Of a DNA stretch of 64,000 nucleotides, positions 29,424-38,812 are shown piece after piece. This DNA is from CAWCUZ01 sp963798795 (GTDB taxonomy: Bacteria > Acidobacteriota > Vicinamibacteria > Vicinamibacterales > SCN-69-37): the NCBI GenBank assembly GCA_963798795.1, contig CAWCUZ010000006.1:434001-498000 (forward strand), given 5' to 3'. A model generated the notes under the pieces. That model was not told the origin of the DNA. It worked only from the letters and a program-made list of their open reading frames with translations, and made no database searches. The translations under genes were made by a program, and so were the position numbers. How positions within the stretch are numbered: the stretch's first letter is position 1; each line of letters opens with the position of its first letter.

Positions 29424-29440
29424 TTATACAAAGTGTATAA
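29424..29440. promoter_or_regulatory. Perfect inverted repeat upstream of the small winged-helix-like gene
   Basis: TTATACA-AAG-TGTATAA has seven-base arms without mismatch. It is flanked by GACAC/GTGTC about ten bases further out on each side. It is AT-rich in GC-rich surroundings, and both an operator and an overlapping -10 (TATAAC-like on the minus strand) are plausible. Confidence 0.6.
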
Positions 29441-29475
29441 GTCCGTGTCAAGGCCGCCGTCGCCGCCGGGTCTGA

Positions 29476-31545
29476 TCACCAGATGGTGACCCGCTCACCC
29501 GGCTCGCGCCACATCCGGTCCCCCGGCTTCACGTCGAACGCGGCATAGAACGCGTCGATATTGCTCGGGGGGATGGTGGCCCGGTAGCGATCGGGCGCGT
29601 GGGGATTGGACAGGAGGATCTGGCGCAGGTACTCGTCGCGTTCCCTGGCGCGCCAGACGCGCGCCCAGCCGATGAACAGGCGCTGGTCGCCGGTGAAGCC
29701 GTCGAGCTCCGGCGCCGGCCGCCCGCCGAGCGCGAGGTGATACGCCTTCCAGGCGATCGACAGGCCGCCCAGATCGCCGATGTTCTCGCCGAGCGTCAGC
29801 TCGCCGTTCACGTGCAGGTCGTCGATCGGCGAGAGCGCGTCGTACTGCGCGACGAGCTTCGCCGCCCGCTCGTTGAACTGTTTCACGTCCCGGGGCGTCC
29901 ACCAGTCGCGCAGCCGGCCGTCGCCGTCGTAGTGCCGGCCCTGGTCGTCGAAGGCGTGGCCGATCTCGTGGCCGATGACGGCGCCGATCCCGCCGTAGTT
30001 CACCGCGGCGTCGGCGGCGGTGTCGAAGAAGGGCGGCTGGAGGATCGCGGCCGGGAAGACGATCTCGTTCCTGACCGGGTTGTAGTAGGCGTTGATGGTC
30101 TGCGGCGTCATCAGCCACTCGGTCGGGTCCACCGGCTGGCCGAGTTTGCCGATCTGGTAGTCGTTCTCGAACCGCTGCGCGCGCTGGAAGTTGCCGAGCA
30201 GGTCGTCGGCCTCGATGGTCAGGCCGCTGTAGTCGCGCCACGTGTCCGGGTAGCCGATCTTCGTCGTCACCTTCGACAGCTTCTCGAGCGCCGCCTTCCG
30301 CGTCGCGGACGTCATCCAGTCGAGCCCGCCGATCGACCGGCGGTAGGCCTCGAGCAGGTCGGCGACCATGCGCTGCATCCGGGTCTTGGCGGCCGCGGGG
30401 AAATGGCGGTCGACGTACAGCTTGCCGACCGCTTCGCCGAGACCGCGGTTCACGAGCGAGACGCCGCGTTTCCAGCGCGGGCGCTGTTCCTGCTGGCCGC
30501 TCAGCACGCGGCCGAAGAACTCGAAGTTCGCATCCACGAAGTCGCGGCTGAGCAGCGGCGCGGCCATCGAGATGTACTCCGCCGCGAGCCACGCCTTCCA
30601 CGTCGCGAGCGGCGTCGCGGGCACGAGCGCGGCGAAGGCCTTGAAGAACGACGGCTCCTGGACGACGAGGCCCGGCGACCGCTCGAGTCCCTGCGGTTCC
30701 GCCCAGGCCTTCCAGTCGAAGCCCGGCATGCGGGACGACATCTCGGCGAGCGTGAACGGGTTGTAGGTCTTGAGCGCGTCGCGCGTCTCCACCTGCGTCC
30801 ACTGCGCGCCGGCAAGCGCCGTTTCGAGGTGCAGCACCGCGCGCGCGTCGCCGGCCGGATCGCGCCGGTTCACCAGCGCGAAGATCTTCTCGAGATACGC
30901 GACGTACTGATCGCGCGCGTCCCGGAACGCCGGGTCATCCACCAGGTAGTAGTCGCGATCGGGCAGCGCCGTGCCGCCCTGTTCGAGATACACGACCGGG
31001 ACCGACGGCTTCTTCGCGTCGGGCTCGATGTAGCCGCCATTGAAGCCGGCGACGCCGATCGCCGCCAGCGTGCCGAGCTCGACGGCCAGGCCACGGGCCG
31101 ACGCGATCCGGTCGATGTCCGCGAGGACCGGCTCGAGCGGCCTGGCCCCGAGCCGCTCGACGCGAGACTCGTCCATGAAGCTCGTGAACAGGTCGCCGAC
31201 CTGCTGGGAGACCGTGCCCGGACGCCGGTTCGGGGCGGCCGCGGCGTCCTCGATGATCTGCCGCACGTCGATCTCGGTCCGGTCCGCCACCTCGGTGAAC
31301 GCGCCGTAGGCGGGCTTGTCCGGCGGGATCTCGGTGCTGTCCAGCCAGCCGCCGTTCACGTAGCGGTAGAAGTCGTCCTGCGGCCGGACCGATGGGTCCA
31401 TGGCGGTGAGGTCGATGCCGGAAGGGCGAGCGGACTGCGGCGCGGCGGCGAGGGCGACAAGGGCGACGAGGGCGGCGACGGCGACGAGGGCGGCGATGGC
31501 GACGAGGGCCGCGCGCACCGCGGCCACGGCGGAGGGGCGTCTCAT
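29476..31545 (-). CDS. M13-family zinc metallopeptidase (neprilysin/PepO-like)
   Basis: This 689-residue protein has a signal peptide made of AALVA-like repeats. The N-terminal M13 domain starts MDPSVRPQDDFYRYVNGGWL. The catalytic domain carries QTINAYYNPVRNEIVFPAAI, the zinc site GAVIGHEIGHAFDDQG (HExxH near residue 522), GENIGDLGG (third ligand Glu near 583) and the C-terminal KPGDRMW. All catalytic elements are present and the length is normal for the family. It would cleave peptides in the periplasm or outside the cell. It is followed nine bases before by no coupled gene; the CorC pair upstream is on the same strand and may be co-transcribed. Confidence 0.93.
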   Translation of the reverse strand: MRRPSAVAAVRAALVAIAALVAVAALVALVALAAAPQSARPSGIDLTAMDPSVRPQDDFYRYVNGGWLDSTEIPPDKPAYGAFTEVADRTEIDVRQIIEDAAAAPNRRPGTVSQQVGDLFTSFMDESRVERLGARPLEPVLADIDRIASARGLAVELGTLAAIGVAGFNGGYIEPDAKKPSVPVVYLEQGGTALPDRDYYLVDDPAFRDARDQYVAYLEKIFALVNRRDPAGDARAVLHLETALAGAQWTQVETRDALKTYNPFTLAEMSSRMPGFDWKAWAEPQGLERSPGLVVQEPSFFKAFAALVPATPLATWKAWLAAEYISMAAPLLSRDFVDANFEFFGRVLSGQQEQRPRWKRGVSLVNRGLGEAVGKLYVDRHFPAAAKTRMQRMVADLLEAYRRSIGGLDWMTSATRKAALEKLSKVTTKIGYPDTWRDYSGLTIEADDLLGNFQRAQRFENDYQIGKLGQPVDPTEWLMTPQTINAYYNPVRNEIVFPAAILQPPFFDTAADAAVNYGGIGAVIGHEIGHAFDDQGRHYDGDGRLRDWWTPRDVKQFNERAAKLVAQYDALSPIDDLHVNGELTLGENIGDLGGLSIAWKAYHLALGGRPAPELDGFTGDQRLFIGWARVWRARERDEYLRQILLSNPHAPDRYRATIPPSNIDAFYAAFDVKPGDRMWREPGERVTIW

Positions 31546-31554
31546 GCTCTTAAC

Positions 31555-32856
31555 TTAATGGAGTGTCGCTCCGGTCAGCCAGGCCCGGACCTCGCGGACG
31601 CCATGGCCGCTGATGGCGGTGACTTCGAGCCGAAGCCGCCCGTAGTCGACCACGTCGCCGACGACCGGCGGGCGATCGAGGCGCGCCAGCACGAGGCCGC
31701 TGAGGCTCTCGACCTCCTCGTGTTCCAGCTCGATGTCGAAGTACCGCCCGAGCTCGTCGAGGCGGAGGGTGCCGGCGGCGCGCACGGATCCGTCCGACAG
31801 GCGCGCGAGCTGCGGGCGTGCCGGCACGCCCTCGTCGAGCTCGCCGACGACCTCCTCGAACAGATCCTCGAGGCTCACGAGCCCGGCCGTGCCGCCGTGC
31901 TCGTCGATGACCGTCGCGACGTGCGCGTGCGCCCGCTGCATCGTCTCGAGGACGTCATCGAGCGCCGAGGTCTCCGGCACGAACGGAATCGGCCGCACGT
32001 CGGCGGCCGACACCGGCTCGTTGGCGATCAGCCGCCGGAGCAGGTCCTTGACGTGCAGCATGCCGACGATGTGATCGAGGTCGCGTTCGAACACGGGATA
32101 CCGGGTGTGGCGCTGGGTGGCGAGGATGCGGCGGATGTCGTCGGGCGTGGCGCCGACCGGAATCCCGACGACGCGGACCCGCGGCATCATGGCCTGGCCG
32201 GCGGTGCGGTCGCCGAACTCGAGCAGTTCGCGCAGCAGCTGGCCGGCCTCGGCGCGGATGGCGCCGCCTTCCTCGCTCTCTTCGACGATCAACTGCAGCT
32301 CCTCCGGCGTGTGGAGCTGTTCCTTCGTGCGGCCCTGGCGTTTCACGCCCAGCAGCCGCAGGCAGCCGCGCGCGACGAGGGTGGACAGCGCCACGAACGG
32401 GTACAGGAGGAGGTGCGCGATGCGCATCGGCCAGTACGCGAGGCGGCCCACTCGCTCCGTGCGCTGCAGGGCCAGGGTCTTGGGCGCCATCTCGCCGAAG
32501 ACGATGTGCAGGAACGTGAGGATGGCGAGCGCGAGCGCGCTGGCGAGCGCGGCGCGGCCCACGACGGGCATGTCGCCCACGCGCGCTTCCAGCCAGGCGG
32601 CGAGGGAGTGTTCGCCGTACATGCCGAGGCCGAGGCTGGCGACCGTGATGCCGATCTGCGCGGTGGCGATGTACTGGTCCTGCTCGGTCGCCGAGCCGAG
32701 CAGGCGCATGAGCCGGGTCGCGAGCCGATCGCCCTGCTGGGCGTCATGTTCGATCGCGGCCCGCGGCGCGCCGATGAGACCGAACTCGGCCAGCACGAAC
32801 GCCGCGTTCAGGAGGACGAAACAGAAGCTGACGCCGAGGATCGCGAGCAGAGTCAT
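31555..32856 (-). CDS. CNNM/CorC/HlyC-family transporter-like protein (full length)
   Basis: This 433-residue protein has a DUF21/CNNM membrane domain (about 1-190: FVLLNAAFVLAEFGLIGAPR, QIGITVASLGLGMYGE, VFGEMAPKTLALQRTERVG). Two CBS domains follow (about 205-330: MMPRVRVVGIPVGATPDDI, HIVGMLHVKDLLRRL, VATVIDEHGGTAGLVSLEDL). It ends in the CorC/HlyC domain (about 350-430: RAAGTLRLDELGRYFDIELE). The family is linked to Mg2+/Co2+ export, and the CBS pair probably senses adenine nucleotides. Its ATG overlaps the TGA of the upstream paralogue by four bases. Confidence 0.9.
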   Translation of the reverse strand: MTLLAILGVSFCFVLLNAAFVLAEFGLIGAPRAAIEHDAQQGDRLATRLMRLLGSATEQDQYIATAQIGITVASLGLGMYGEHSLAAWLEARVGDMPVVGRAALASALALAILTFLHIVFGEMAPKTLALQRTERVGRLAYWPMRIAHLLLYPFVALSTLVARGCLRLLGVKRQGRTKEQLHTPEELQLIVEESEEGGAIRAEAGQLLRELLEFGDRTAGQAMMPRVRVVGIPVGATPDDIRRILATQRHTRYPVFERDLDHIVGMLHVKDLLRRLIANEPVSAADVRPIPFVPETSALDDVLETMQRAHAHVATVIDEHGGTAGLVSLEDLFEEVVGELDEGVPARPQLARLSDGSVRAAGTLRLDELGRYFDIELEHEEVESLSGLVLARLDRPPVVGDVVDYGRLRLEVTAISGHGVREVRAWLTGATLH

Positions 32857-33899
32857 CGCTCGCGTCTCCCGGCGGTGCGAACGTCGAGCAGCGCGGCCAG
32901 CACGTCGTGAATCGTGAGCAGCCCGAGCGCGCGATCCTGGCGGTCGACAACGACGCCGAGATGCGTCCGGCGCTCGCGCAGCATCGCGATCACGCGGTCG
33001 GCGGGCAGGTCGTCCGAGAGCCGCACCACCGGCCGCACCAGGTAGGTGAGCGGCACGGGCCCGGCGGCCACGTAGCGCTCCACGAGATCCTTCACCTTGA
33101 GGACGCCGACAATCTGCTCGCGCGATCCGCGATACACGGGCAGGCGGCTGAAGGGACTCGAGGCGACGACCCGGACGACCTCGTCCCACGCGGTGTCGGC
33201 GTCGAGCATGGTGAGACGCGGCAAGGGCACCATCAGGTCGCGCGCGGTCTTCAGGCCGAGCCGCAGCGCGCGGCGGAGCCGCTGCTGGTCGTCCGCTTCC
33301 AGCAGGCCGCCCTCGCCGCTCTCCTCAATCAGCAGCTCGATTTCGTCGGGCGAGTGGATGTGGCGGTGCGTGGCGGACGAGGCGCCGGCCAGGCGCAGCA
33401 GGAGCGTGGCCGAGCCGTTGAGCGCGGCGATGAAGGGGCGAAAGACGCGCAGCGACCAGCGCATCGGCAGCACGGTGCCCAGCGCGACGCCGGTCGGGTA
33501 CTGCAGCGCGAGGGATTTCGGAACCAGCTCGCCGAGCACGACCTGCGCGCCGGAGAGGCCGACCAGGATGGCGACCCCGGCCGCCGAGGCGGCGGTGGCC
33601 GGATCGAGGTGGAACCGGTCGGCCAGCACGGCCGCGAACGGGGCGCCGAACGTGAACTGGCCGTAGGCGCCCAGCGTCAGGCTCGAGAGCGTGATGCCGA
33701 TTTGCGACGCCGCGACGTAGCGGTCGAGCGCGCCCGGGTGTTCGACGTACGGCAGGAGCTGCCGGGCCAGGCGGTTGCCCTTGTCGCTCAGGCGCCGGAC
33801 CCGGCTGCGCCGCACGCCGACGGCGCCGAACTCGGCGGCCACGTACAGGGCGTTGACGAGGATGAGGAGTGCGACACTGACCCAGACGGTCAGGGACAT
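32853..33899 (-). CDS. CNNM/CorC-family paralogue lacking the C-terminal CorC_HlyC domain
   Basis: This 348-residue protein has a CNNM domain (LLILVNALYVAAEFGAVGVR, QIGITLSSLTLGAYGQ, VVLGELVPKSLALQYPTG) and two CBS repeats (RDLMVPLPRLTMLDADTAWD, IVGVLKVKDLVERYV, VVVDRQDRALGLLTIHDVLA). It then stops, so the terminal CorC_HlyC domain of its neighbour is absent. The two genes are coupled and probably make a heteromeric complex in which only one partner carries the C-terminal domain. It is divergent from the sugar dehydrogenase gene across 66 bases that include a short GATTCGC repeat. Confidence 0.88.
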   Translation of the reverse strand: MSLTVWVSVALLILVNALYVAAEFGAVGVRRSRVRRLSDKGNRLARQLLPYVEHPGALDRYVAASQIGITLSSLTLGAYGQFTFGAPFAAVLADRFHLDPATAASAAGVAILVGLSGAQVVLGELVPKSLALQYPTGVALGTVLPMRWSLRVFRPFIAALNGSATLLLRLAGASSATHRHIHSPDEIELLIEESGEGGLLEADDQQRLRRALRLGLKTARDLMVPLPRLTMLDADTAWDEVVRVVASSPFSRLPVYRGSREQIVGVLKVKDLVERYVAAGPVPLTYLVRPVVRLSDDLPADRVIAMLRERRTHLGVVVDRQDRALGLLTIHDVLAALLDVRTAGRRER

Positions 33900-33928
33900 G
33901 CGCGTCTATCGTCTCATCAGAATCGGGG

Positions 33929-33956
33929 AATTCGCGATTCGGGATTCGCGGGATAG
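33929..33956. repeat. Short GATTCGC/GATTCGG heptamer repeat
   Basis: GAATTCGC-GATTCGG-GATTCGC occupies the gap between two divergent genes. It is the shortest member of the GATT-core repeats also seen at 28.9, 41.4 and 56.4 kb. Confidence 0.6.
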
Positions 33957-33965
33957 GATGAGGCC

Positions 33966-35120
33966 ATGACGAGTCAATCTGCCGGAAGGCGCCTGGCCGC
34001 GGTCGCCGGGGCCGCGGTGGCGGGCGTGGTCGCGCTCACGGCCGGGGCGCAGTCGGTGCCGCTCGATCAGTTCAAGCTGCCGGACGGGTTCCACATCGCC
34101 ATCTATGCCGACCAGGTGCCCGGGGCGCGGTCGATGGCGCTCGGGCCGAAGGGCACGCTGTTCGTGGGCACGCGCCAGCGGCAGGTGTACGCCATCCTCG
34201 ATCACAACGGCGACTACCGGGCCGACGAACTGAAGATCGTGGCGCGCAACCTGTCGCAGCCCAATGGGGTGGCGGTGCGCGATGGCGCGCTGTACGTCGG
34301 GGCGACCACGCGCATTCTGCGGTTCGACGACATCGAAGACCGGCTCGACCATCCACCCGATCCGGTGGTGGTCACCGACAAGCTCCCGCAGGAGGGCGGC
34401 CACACGTGGCGGTTCATCCGGTTCGGGCCGGACGGGCTGCTGTACGTCGGGATGGGCGCGCCGTGCAACGTGTGCGATCCGGACGACCCGATGCTCGCGT
34501 CGATCGTGCGGATGAAGCCTGACGGCAGCAGCCTCGAGGTCTTCGCGCACGGCGTGCGCGACACGGTCGGGTTCGACTGGGATCCGAGGACGGGACACCT
34601 GTGGTTCACCGACAACGGCCGCGACGACCTGGGCGATGACATACCGAACGACGAGTTGAACGTGGCCGCCAAAGCCGGCGAGCACTTCGGGTTCCCGTTC
34701 TGCCACCAGGGCGACACGCCGGATCCGACGTTCGGGCCGCAGCATCCGTGCTCGGAGTCCACGCCGCCGGCGCAGAAGATGGGGCCGCACGTGGCGGCGA
34801 TCGGGATGCGCTTCTATACCGGGACGATGTTCCCCGCGCAGTACCGGAACGCGATCTTCATCGCGCAGCACGGATCGTGGAACCGCAGGGAGCCCATCGG
34901 CTACCGCGTGATGACGGCGCGCGTGGACGGCACGAACGTCACGAGCTACGAGCCGTTCCTGACGGGGCTGCTGCACGGCATTCGCGGCACGCCGACCGGG
35001 AACCGCGCAACGGGGGATGCCTGGGCGCGGCCTGTCGACGTCCAAATGCTGCCCGACGGCTCGCTGCTGATCAGCGACGATCAAGGTGGCCGCATCTTTC
35101 GGGTAACCTACAGTCGCTGA
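33966..35120 (+). CDS. Sorbosone/glucose dehydrogenase-like periplasmic beta-propeller protein
   Basis: This 384-residue protein has an N-terminal export signal (AAVAGAAVAGVVALTAGAQS) and a GSDH-type propeller. Blocks include FHIAIYADQVPGARSMALGP, LFVGTRQRQVYAILDHNGD, LSQPNGVAVRDGALYVG, LLYVGMGAPCNVCDPDD, FGFPFCHQGDTPDP and a closing PDGSLLISDDQGGRIFRV. The family contains PQQ-dependent sugar dehydrogenases and also many members of unknown substrate. The APCNVC cysteine pair may form a disulfide. The gene stands alone, and its TGA merges into the GGGGTCAGACC array. Confidence 0.85.
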   Translation: MTSQSAGRRLAAVAGAAVAGVVALTAGAQSVPLDQFKLPDGFHIAIYADQVPGARSMALGPKGTLFVGTRQRQVYAILDHNGDYRADELKIVARNLSQPNGVAVRDGALYVGATTRILRFDDIEDRLDHPPDPVVVTDKLPQEGGHTWRFIRFGPDGLLYVGMGAPCNVCDPDDPMLASIVRMKPDGSSLEVFAHGVRDTVGFDWDPRTGHLWFTDNGRDDLGDDIPNDELNVAAKAGEHFGFPFCHQGDTPDPTFGPQHPCSESTPPAQKMGPHVAAIGMRFYTGTMFPAQYRNAIFIAQHGSWNRREPIGYRVMTARVDGTNVTSYEPFLTGLLHGIRGTPTGNRATGDAWARPVDVQMLPDGSLLISDDQGGRIFRVTYSR

Positions 35121-35219
35121 GGGGTCAGACCGGGGTCAGACCGGGGTACAGACCAGGGTCAGACCAGGGTCAGACCAGGGTCAGACCAGGGTCAGACCAG
35201 GGTCAGACCAGGGTCAAAC
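35121..35219. repeat. Tandem array of 11-base unit AGGGTCAGACC (upstream of mscL)
   Basis: About nine copies, the first ones as GGGGTCAGACC, begin at the base after the dehydrogenase stop codon and end 28 bases before mscL. One copy carries a one-base insertion (GGGGTACAGACC). Confidence 0.92.
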
Positions 35220-35247
35220 GTCCGAAAAGCAAAGCGAGGGCTCCCCG

Positions 35248-35598
35248 ATGTGGAAGGAATTCAAGGAATTCGTCAACAAGGGTAATGCGCTCGACTTGGC
35301 CGTCGGCGTCGTCATCGGCGCCGCATTCGGCAAGATCGTCAACTCGCTCGTCAACGACATCATCATGCCCCTCGTGGGGCTGCTCACTGGCGGCGTCAAC
35401 TTCGCCACGCGGTTCATCGTGCTGACCGGCGGCGACTACCCGACGGTAGAAGCGGCGCGCGCGGCCGGCCAGCCGACGCTGGCCTACGGGCTGTTCCTGA
35501 ACGCAATCGTCGAGTTTTTCATCGTCGCGTTTTCAATCTTCCTGGTCGTGCGGCAGGTCAATCGCTGGCGGGCCAAGCCCACGCCGCCCCCGGCGTGA
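35248..35598 (+). CDS. mscL: Large-conductance mechanosensitive channel MscL
   Basis: This 116-residue protein matches MscL throughout: MWKEFKEFVNKGNALDLAVG (N-terminal amphipathic helix and start of TM1), VVIGAAFGKIVNSLVNDIIM (the pore-lining TM1 with its Gly/Ala packing), a periplasmic loop of about 35 residues, TM2 (NAIVEFFIVAFSIFLVVRQV) and a short basic tail. It forms a homopentamer in the inner membrane and opens under turgor stress. The gene is intact and alone between two inverted arrays of the same 11-base repeat. Confidence 0.97.
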   Translation: MWKEFKEFVNKGNALDLAVGVVIGAAFGKIVNSLVNDIIMPLVGLLTGGVNFATRFIVLTGGDYPTVEAARAAGQPTLAYGLFLNAIVEFFIVAFSIFLVVRQVNRWRAKPTPPPA

Positions 35599-35615
35599 GG
35601 AGGCGCGCCTGAGAA

Positions 35616-35672
35616 GGGTCTGACCCCGGTTTGACCCTGGTCTGACCCTGGTCTGACCCTGGTCTGACCCCG
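35616..35672. repeat. Inverted-orientation array of the same unit (GGTCTGACCCT)
   Basis: About five copies lie as the reverse complement of the array upstream of mscL. The array ends at the base before the TAG stop of the convergent ADOP gene. Confidence 0.9.
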
Positions 35673-38377
35673 CTATTCTTGCTGTAGCGCAAGGACCGGG
35701 TCGATCCGCATCGCCCGGCGTGCGGGCATGTAGCATGCGACGAATGCGACAGCCAGCAGGACGACGGCCGTGAGGGCGTAGCTCAGCGGGTCCGACGGGG
35801 CCACGTCGAAGAGCAGCGACCGGATCAGTCCCGCGAGGGCAACCGATCCGGCAAGGCCGAGGGCGACGCCAATCGCCACGAGCCGGAGGCCGCCGCCGAT
35901 GACGAGCCGCACGACGTCGGCGGGACTCGCGCCGATCGCCATCCGCAAGCCAATCTCGCGCGTCCGTTGGCGCACCGTGTACGAGACGACGCCGTAGAGT
36001 CCGACCGCCGCCAGGAACAGCGCGATTGCGGCGAAGAGACCGAGCAGCAGCATCGAGAACCGCTGCTGCGCGACCGAGCCGCTCACGACAATCGACAGCG
36101 GACTGAGCGAATAGGCCGGCAGCGTCCGGTCGATGGCGCGGACGGCCTCGCGCGCGGCACCGGCCAGACTGGCGGGATCGCCATCGGTGCGCGCCAGCAT
36201 CCACATCGTGCTGAAAACGTCCTGCGTGTACGGCACGTACATCGTCGGATCCGGTGCGGCATCGAGGCCGCTCTGATGGACGTTGCCGACGACGCCGACG
36301 ATTTCGTAGAAGCCGTCCGTGCCGTTGCCGATGTCGATGCCGTGCCCCAGCGGATCCTCTTCGGGGAAGCGCTGCTTGACGAACGCCTCGTCGACGACGG
36401 CGACCTGGTGTCCGCCGGCCACGTCGTGCGAATCGATGAAGCGGCCTCGCCGCAGCGGAATGCCCAGCGTCTTGAAGTAGTCCGGACTCACCACCCGATA
36501 GTTCGCCGACGGCTCTTCACCGGTTTTGGCCGGAGGACGGCCCTGGATGGCGAACGACAGGACGTAGCTGCCTTGCATCGGCAGCGTTTGAATCATGCCG
36601 GTGGATCGCACTCCGGGCGCTGCGGCCAGCTTCTCGAGCAGAGCGTCGTAGAACGCGATGAGCCTGGGCGGCTGGGGATATGACTTCTGCGGAAGCGAGA
36701 CGTGGAAGGCGAGCACGCGCTCCGGCTGAAAGCCGGGGTCCACATGCGTCAGGCGAGCGAAACTGCGTAGCAGCAGCGTGGCGCCGACGAGCAGCACGAT
36801 CGACAGCGCCACCTCGACGACGAGCAGCGCGTGCCGAATCCAGCGTCCGCCTGATCCGGTGGACGAGCGGCCGCCTTCCTTGAGCACGCCGCCGAGCCCG
36901 GTGCGCGACGCCTGCCAGGCCGGCGCCAGACCAAAGACGATGCCGGTGAACAGGGAGGCGCCGAGAACGAAGAGCAGGACGGTTGGATCGATGGTGACGT
37001 CCGCGACGCGCGGGATGCTGCCGGCGCTCAACGTCTGGAGCGGGGCAATCGCCAGATAGGCGAGGCCGAGTCCGAGCCCGCCGCCGGCGAGCGCGAGCAC
37101 CAGGCTCTCGACGAGCATCTGCACCACGATGCGGCCGCGGTTCGCCCCCAGCGCCGTGCGGATCGCGATCTCCTTCTCCCGCACCGACGCGCGCACGAGC
37201 AGCAGGTTGGCGACATTGGCGCAGGCAATCAGGATCACGACGCCCACCGCGGCGAACAGCGTGAGCAGGGCCGGCCGCACCGACCCGACGACCTGCTCCT
37301 GCAGCGGCTGGACCCCGGCGCTCTCGCCCGCGCTGCTGTCGGGGTACTGCACTGCGAGCCGCTCGGCGATCATCTTCATCTCGGTGCCGGCCTGCTCGGC
37401 GGTCGCGCTCGCCTTCAAACGGCCGACGACGCCCAGGAAATGACCGCCGCGGCTCGCGTTGGCCGGGTTGATGGCGATCGGCTGCCAGGTACTCCACCGT
37501 CCGATTCGGGAAGTAGAAGTCAGCCGGCGTGACGCCCAGAATCGTGACCGGCATGCCGCTGAGCGAGACGCTGCGGCCGACGACACCCGGATCGGATCCG
37601 AACCGCCGCTCCCACAGGCCGTGGCTGATGACGATGACGTCGTTGGCGCCAGGCGCGTCCTGAGACGCCGCGAATCCCGTCCCGAGCGCCGGGGGCACGC
37701 GGAGGACGTCGAACAGATCCCACGAGACCTGCGCGCCCGCGATGCGCTCGGGCCCCGCGCCCTGATCGATCGTCCCGCTCGCGCTCGCGAACGCGGCCAG
37801 GCGTTCGAAGGTGGAGTTCTGTCCGCGCCAATCCAGGAAGCTGGCGGGCGCCACGCTGAAGCGTCCGTACCTGGGGCACGATCTCGTAGACACGCACCAG
37901 GCGGTCCGACTCCGGATACGGCAGCGGCCGCAGCAGCACGCCGTTGACGACGCTGAAGATGGCGCTCGTGGCGCCAATCCCCAGCGCGAGCGTCAGGACC
38001 GCAATCAGCGTGAATCCCGGGGTTCTGGCGAGCTGCCGGACGGCAAACCGTGCGTCGCGGATGGCCTGAGCGAACATCAGTCGTCCTCCAGTGAGGGCGC
38101 CGCCCGTCGGCGATTCGATGCGGTCGGCGAGCCGATCCAGGCCCGGGCGCAGATGGGCCCGGTCCGCGCGCCCCAGGTCGTCCGCCATGCGGGACCAGTC
38201 GGTAATCTGCGCGCGGGCGTGGGCGTCGGCCTGCTCGTCGGTGGCACCGCCGGCACGCGCGTCGCGGTAGAAGTCTTCGATCTGTGCCGCCAGCTCGCGG
38301 ACGATGCGGGCCTCGCGCTCGGGCGTGAGCGCGGGCAGGCGCAACCGTGCACGGACGAAGGCCTGCCAGTCACGCAT
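35673..38377 (-). pseudogene. ADOP-type ABC permease with two frameshifts
   Basis: The permease prefix domain starts with MRDWQAFVRARLRLPALTPE and is followed by the first span (TPGFTLIAVLTLALGIGATS) and VVNGVLLRPLPYPESDRLVR. Frame changes near 37868 and 37500 are then needed to read SVAPASFLDWRGQNSTFERL, VTILGVTPADFYFPN, then GGHFLGVVGRLKASATAEQA. From there to the end the frame is open, with both FtsX units and the closing PARRAMRIDPVLALQQE. It overlaps the upstream PadR gene by eight bases. It is the only broken permease in an otherwise clean stretch, so it may be a true recent pseudogene. Confidence 0.85.
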
Positions 38378-38702
38378 CGGCGCCGCCGAGCACGTCGTTC
38401 ACCGCGGCCACGTAGGCGCGCCAGGTGGTGCGCTGCTCCGACAGCACGCGCCGCCCGTGCGCGGTCAGACGATAGAAGCAGCGCGAACGTTCGCCCGGCT
38501 TCTCGATCCACCGGCCCTTGATCCAGCCGCGATTCTCGAGCCGCAGCAGCGTGGGGTAGAGCGTGGGAAGCGCGAAGGTGAGCCGGCCGCCTGACCGCGC
38601 CTCGATCAGCTTGCCGATCTCGTAACCATGGCGCGGCCGCGGCTCGACGAGCGCCAGCACGAGCATCTCGATGCTGCCCTTCTTCAGTTCGGGTGTGAAC
38701 AC
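38370..38702 (-). CDS. PadR-family transcriptional regulator (ADOP-associated)
   Basis: It has the PadR winged-helix domain: KKGSIEMLVLALVEPRPRHG, YEIGKLIEARSGGRLTFALP, TLYPTLLRLENRGWIKGRWI and RSRCFYRLTAHGRRVLSEQR. About 110 residues result from the GTG start, chosen because a GGGAGG ribosome site precedes it and no ATG is in frame nearby. The gene overlaps the ADOP start. The promoter region on this strand contains AGCGACGCTACATATCGTGA, whose AGCGACGCT part is a small palindrome and could be part of an operator. Confidence 0.85.
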   Translation of the reverse strand: MFTPELKKGSIEMLVLALVEPRPRHGYEIGKLIEARSGGRLTFALPTLYPTLLRLENRGWIKGRWIEKPGERSRCFYRLTAHGRRVLSEQRTTWRAYVAAVNDVLGGADA

Positions 38703-38784
38703 CGGAAGACCGCCTCCCGCGACGATTGTGTCACGATATGTAGCGTCGCTTACTATGACGCCGAATGGCCTGTGGGGGTTGGCG

Positions 38785-38800
38785 CGTCCGGAATCGGACG
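38785..38800. terminator. Small hairpin after the 38.8-41.4 kb permease gene
   Basis: CGTCCG-GAAT-CGGACG lies 13 bases beyond the permease stop codon, between it and the PadR gene that follows. No T-run is seen, so its function is uncertain. Confidence 0.3.
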
Positions 38801-38812
38801 GGTCGGAAAGCC

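Noticed and set aside
29599..32910. A plus-strand open frame of over 1100 codons
   Set aside because: It is the antisense shadow of the M13 peptidase and CorC genes; high GC keeps the frame open, its product is a low-complexity Arg/Asp/Val/Glu mix and no family is seen.
35121..35672. CRISPR array around mscL
   Set aside because: Units are 11 bases, directly abutting with no spacers, and no cas gene is present.
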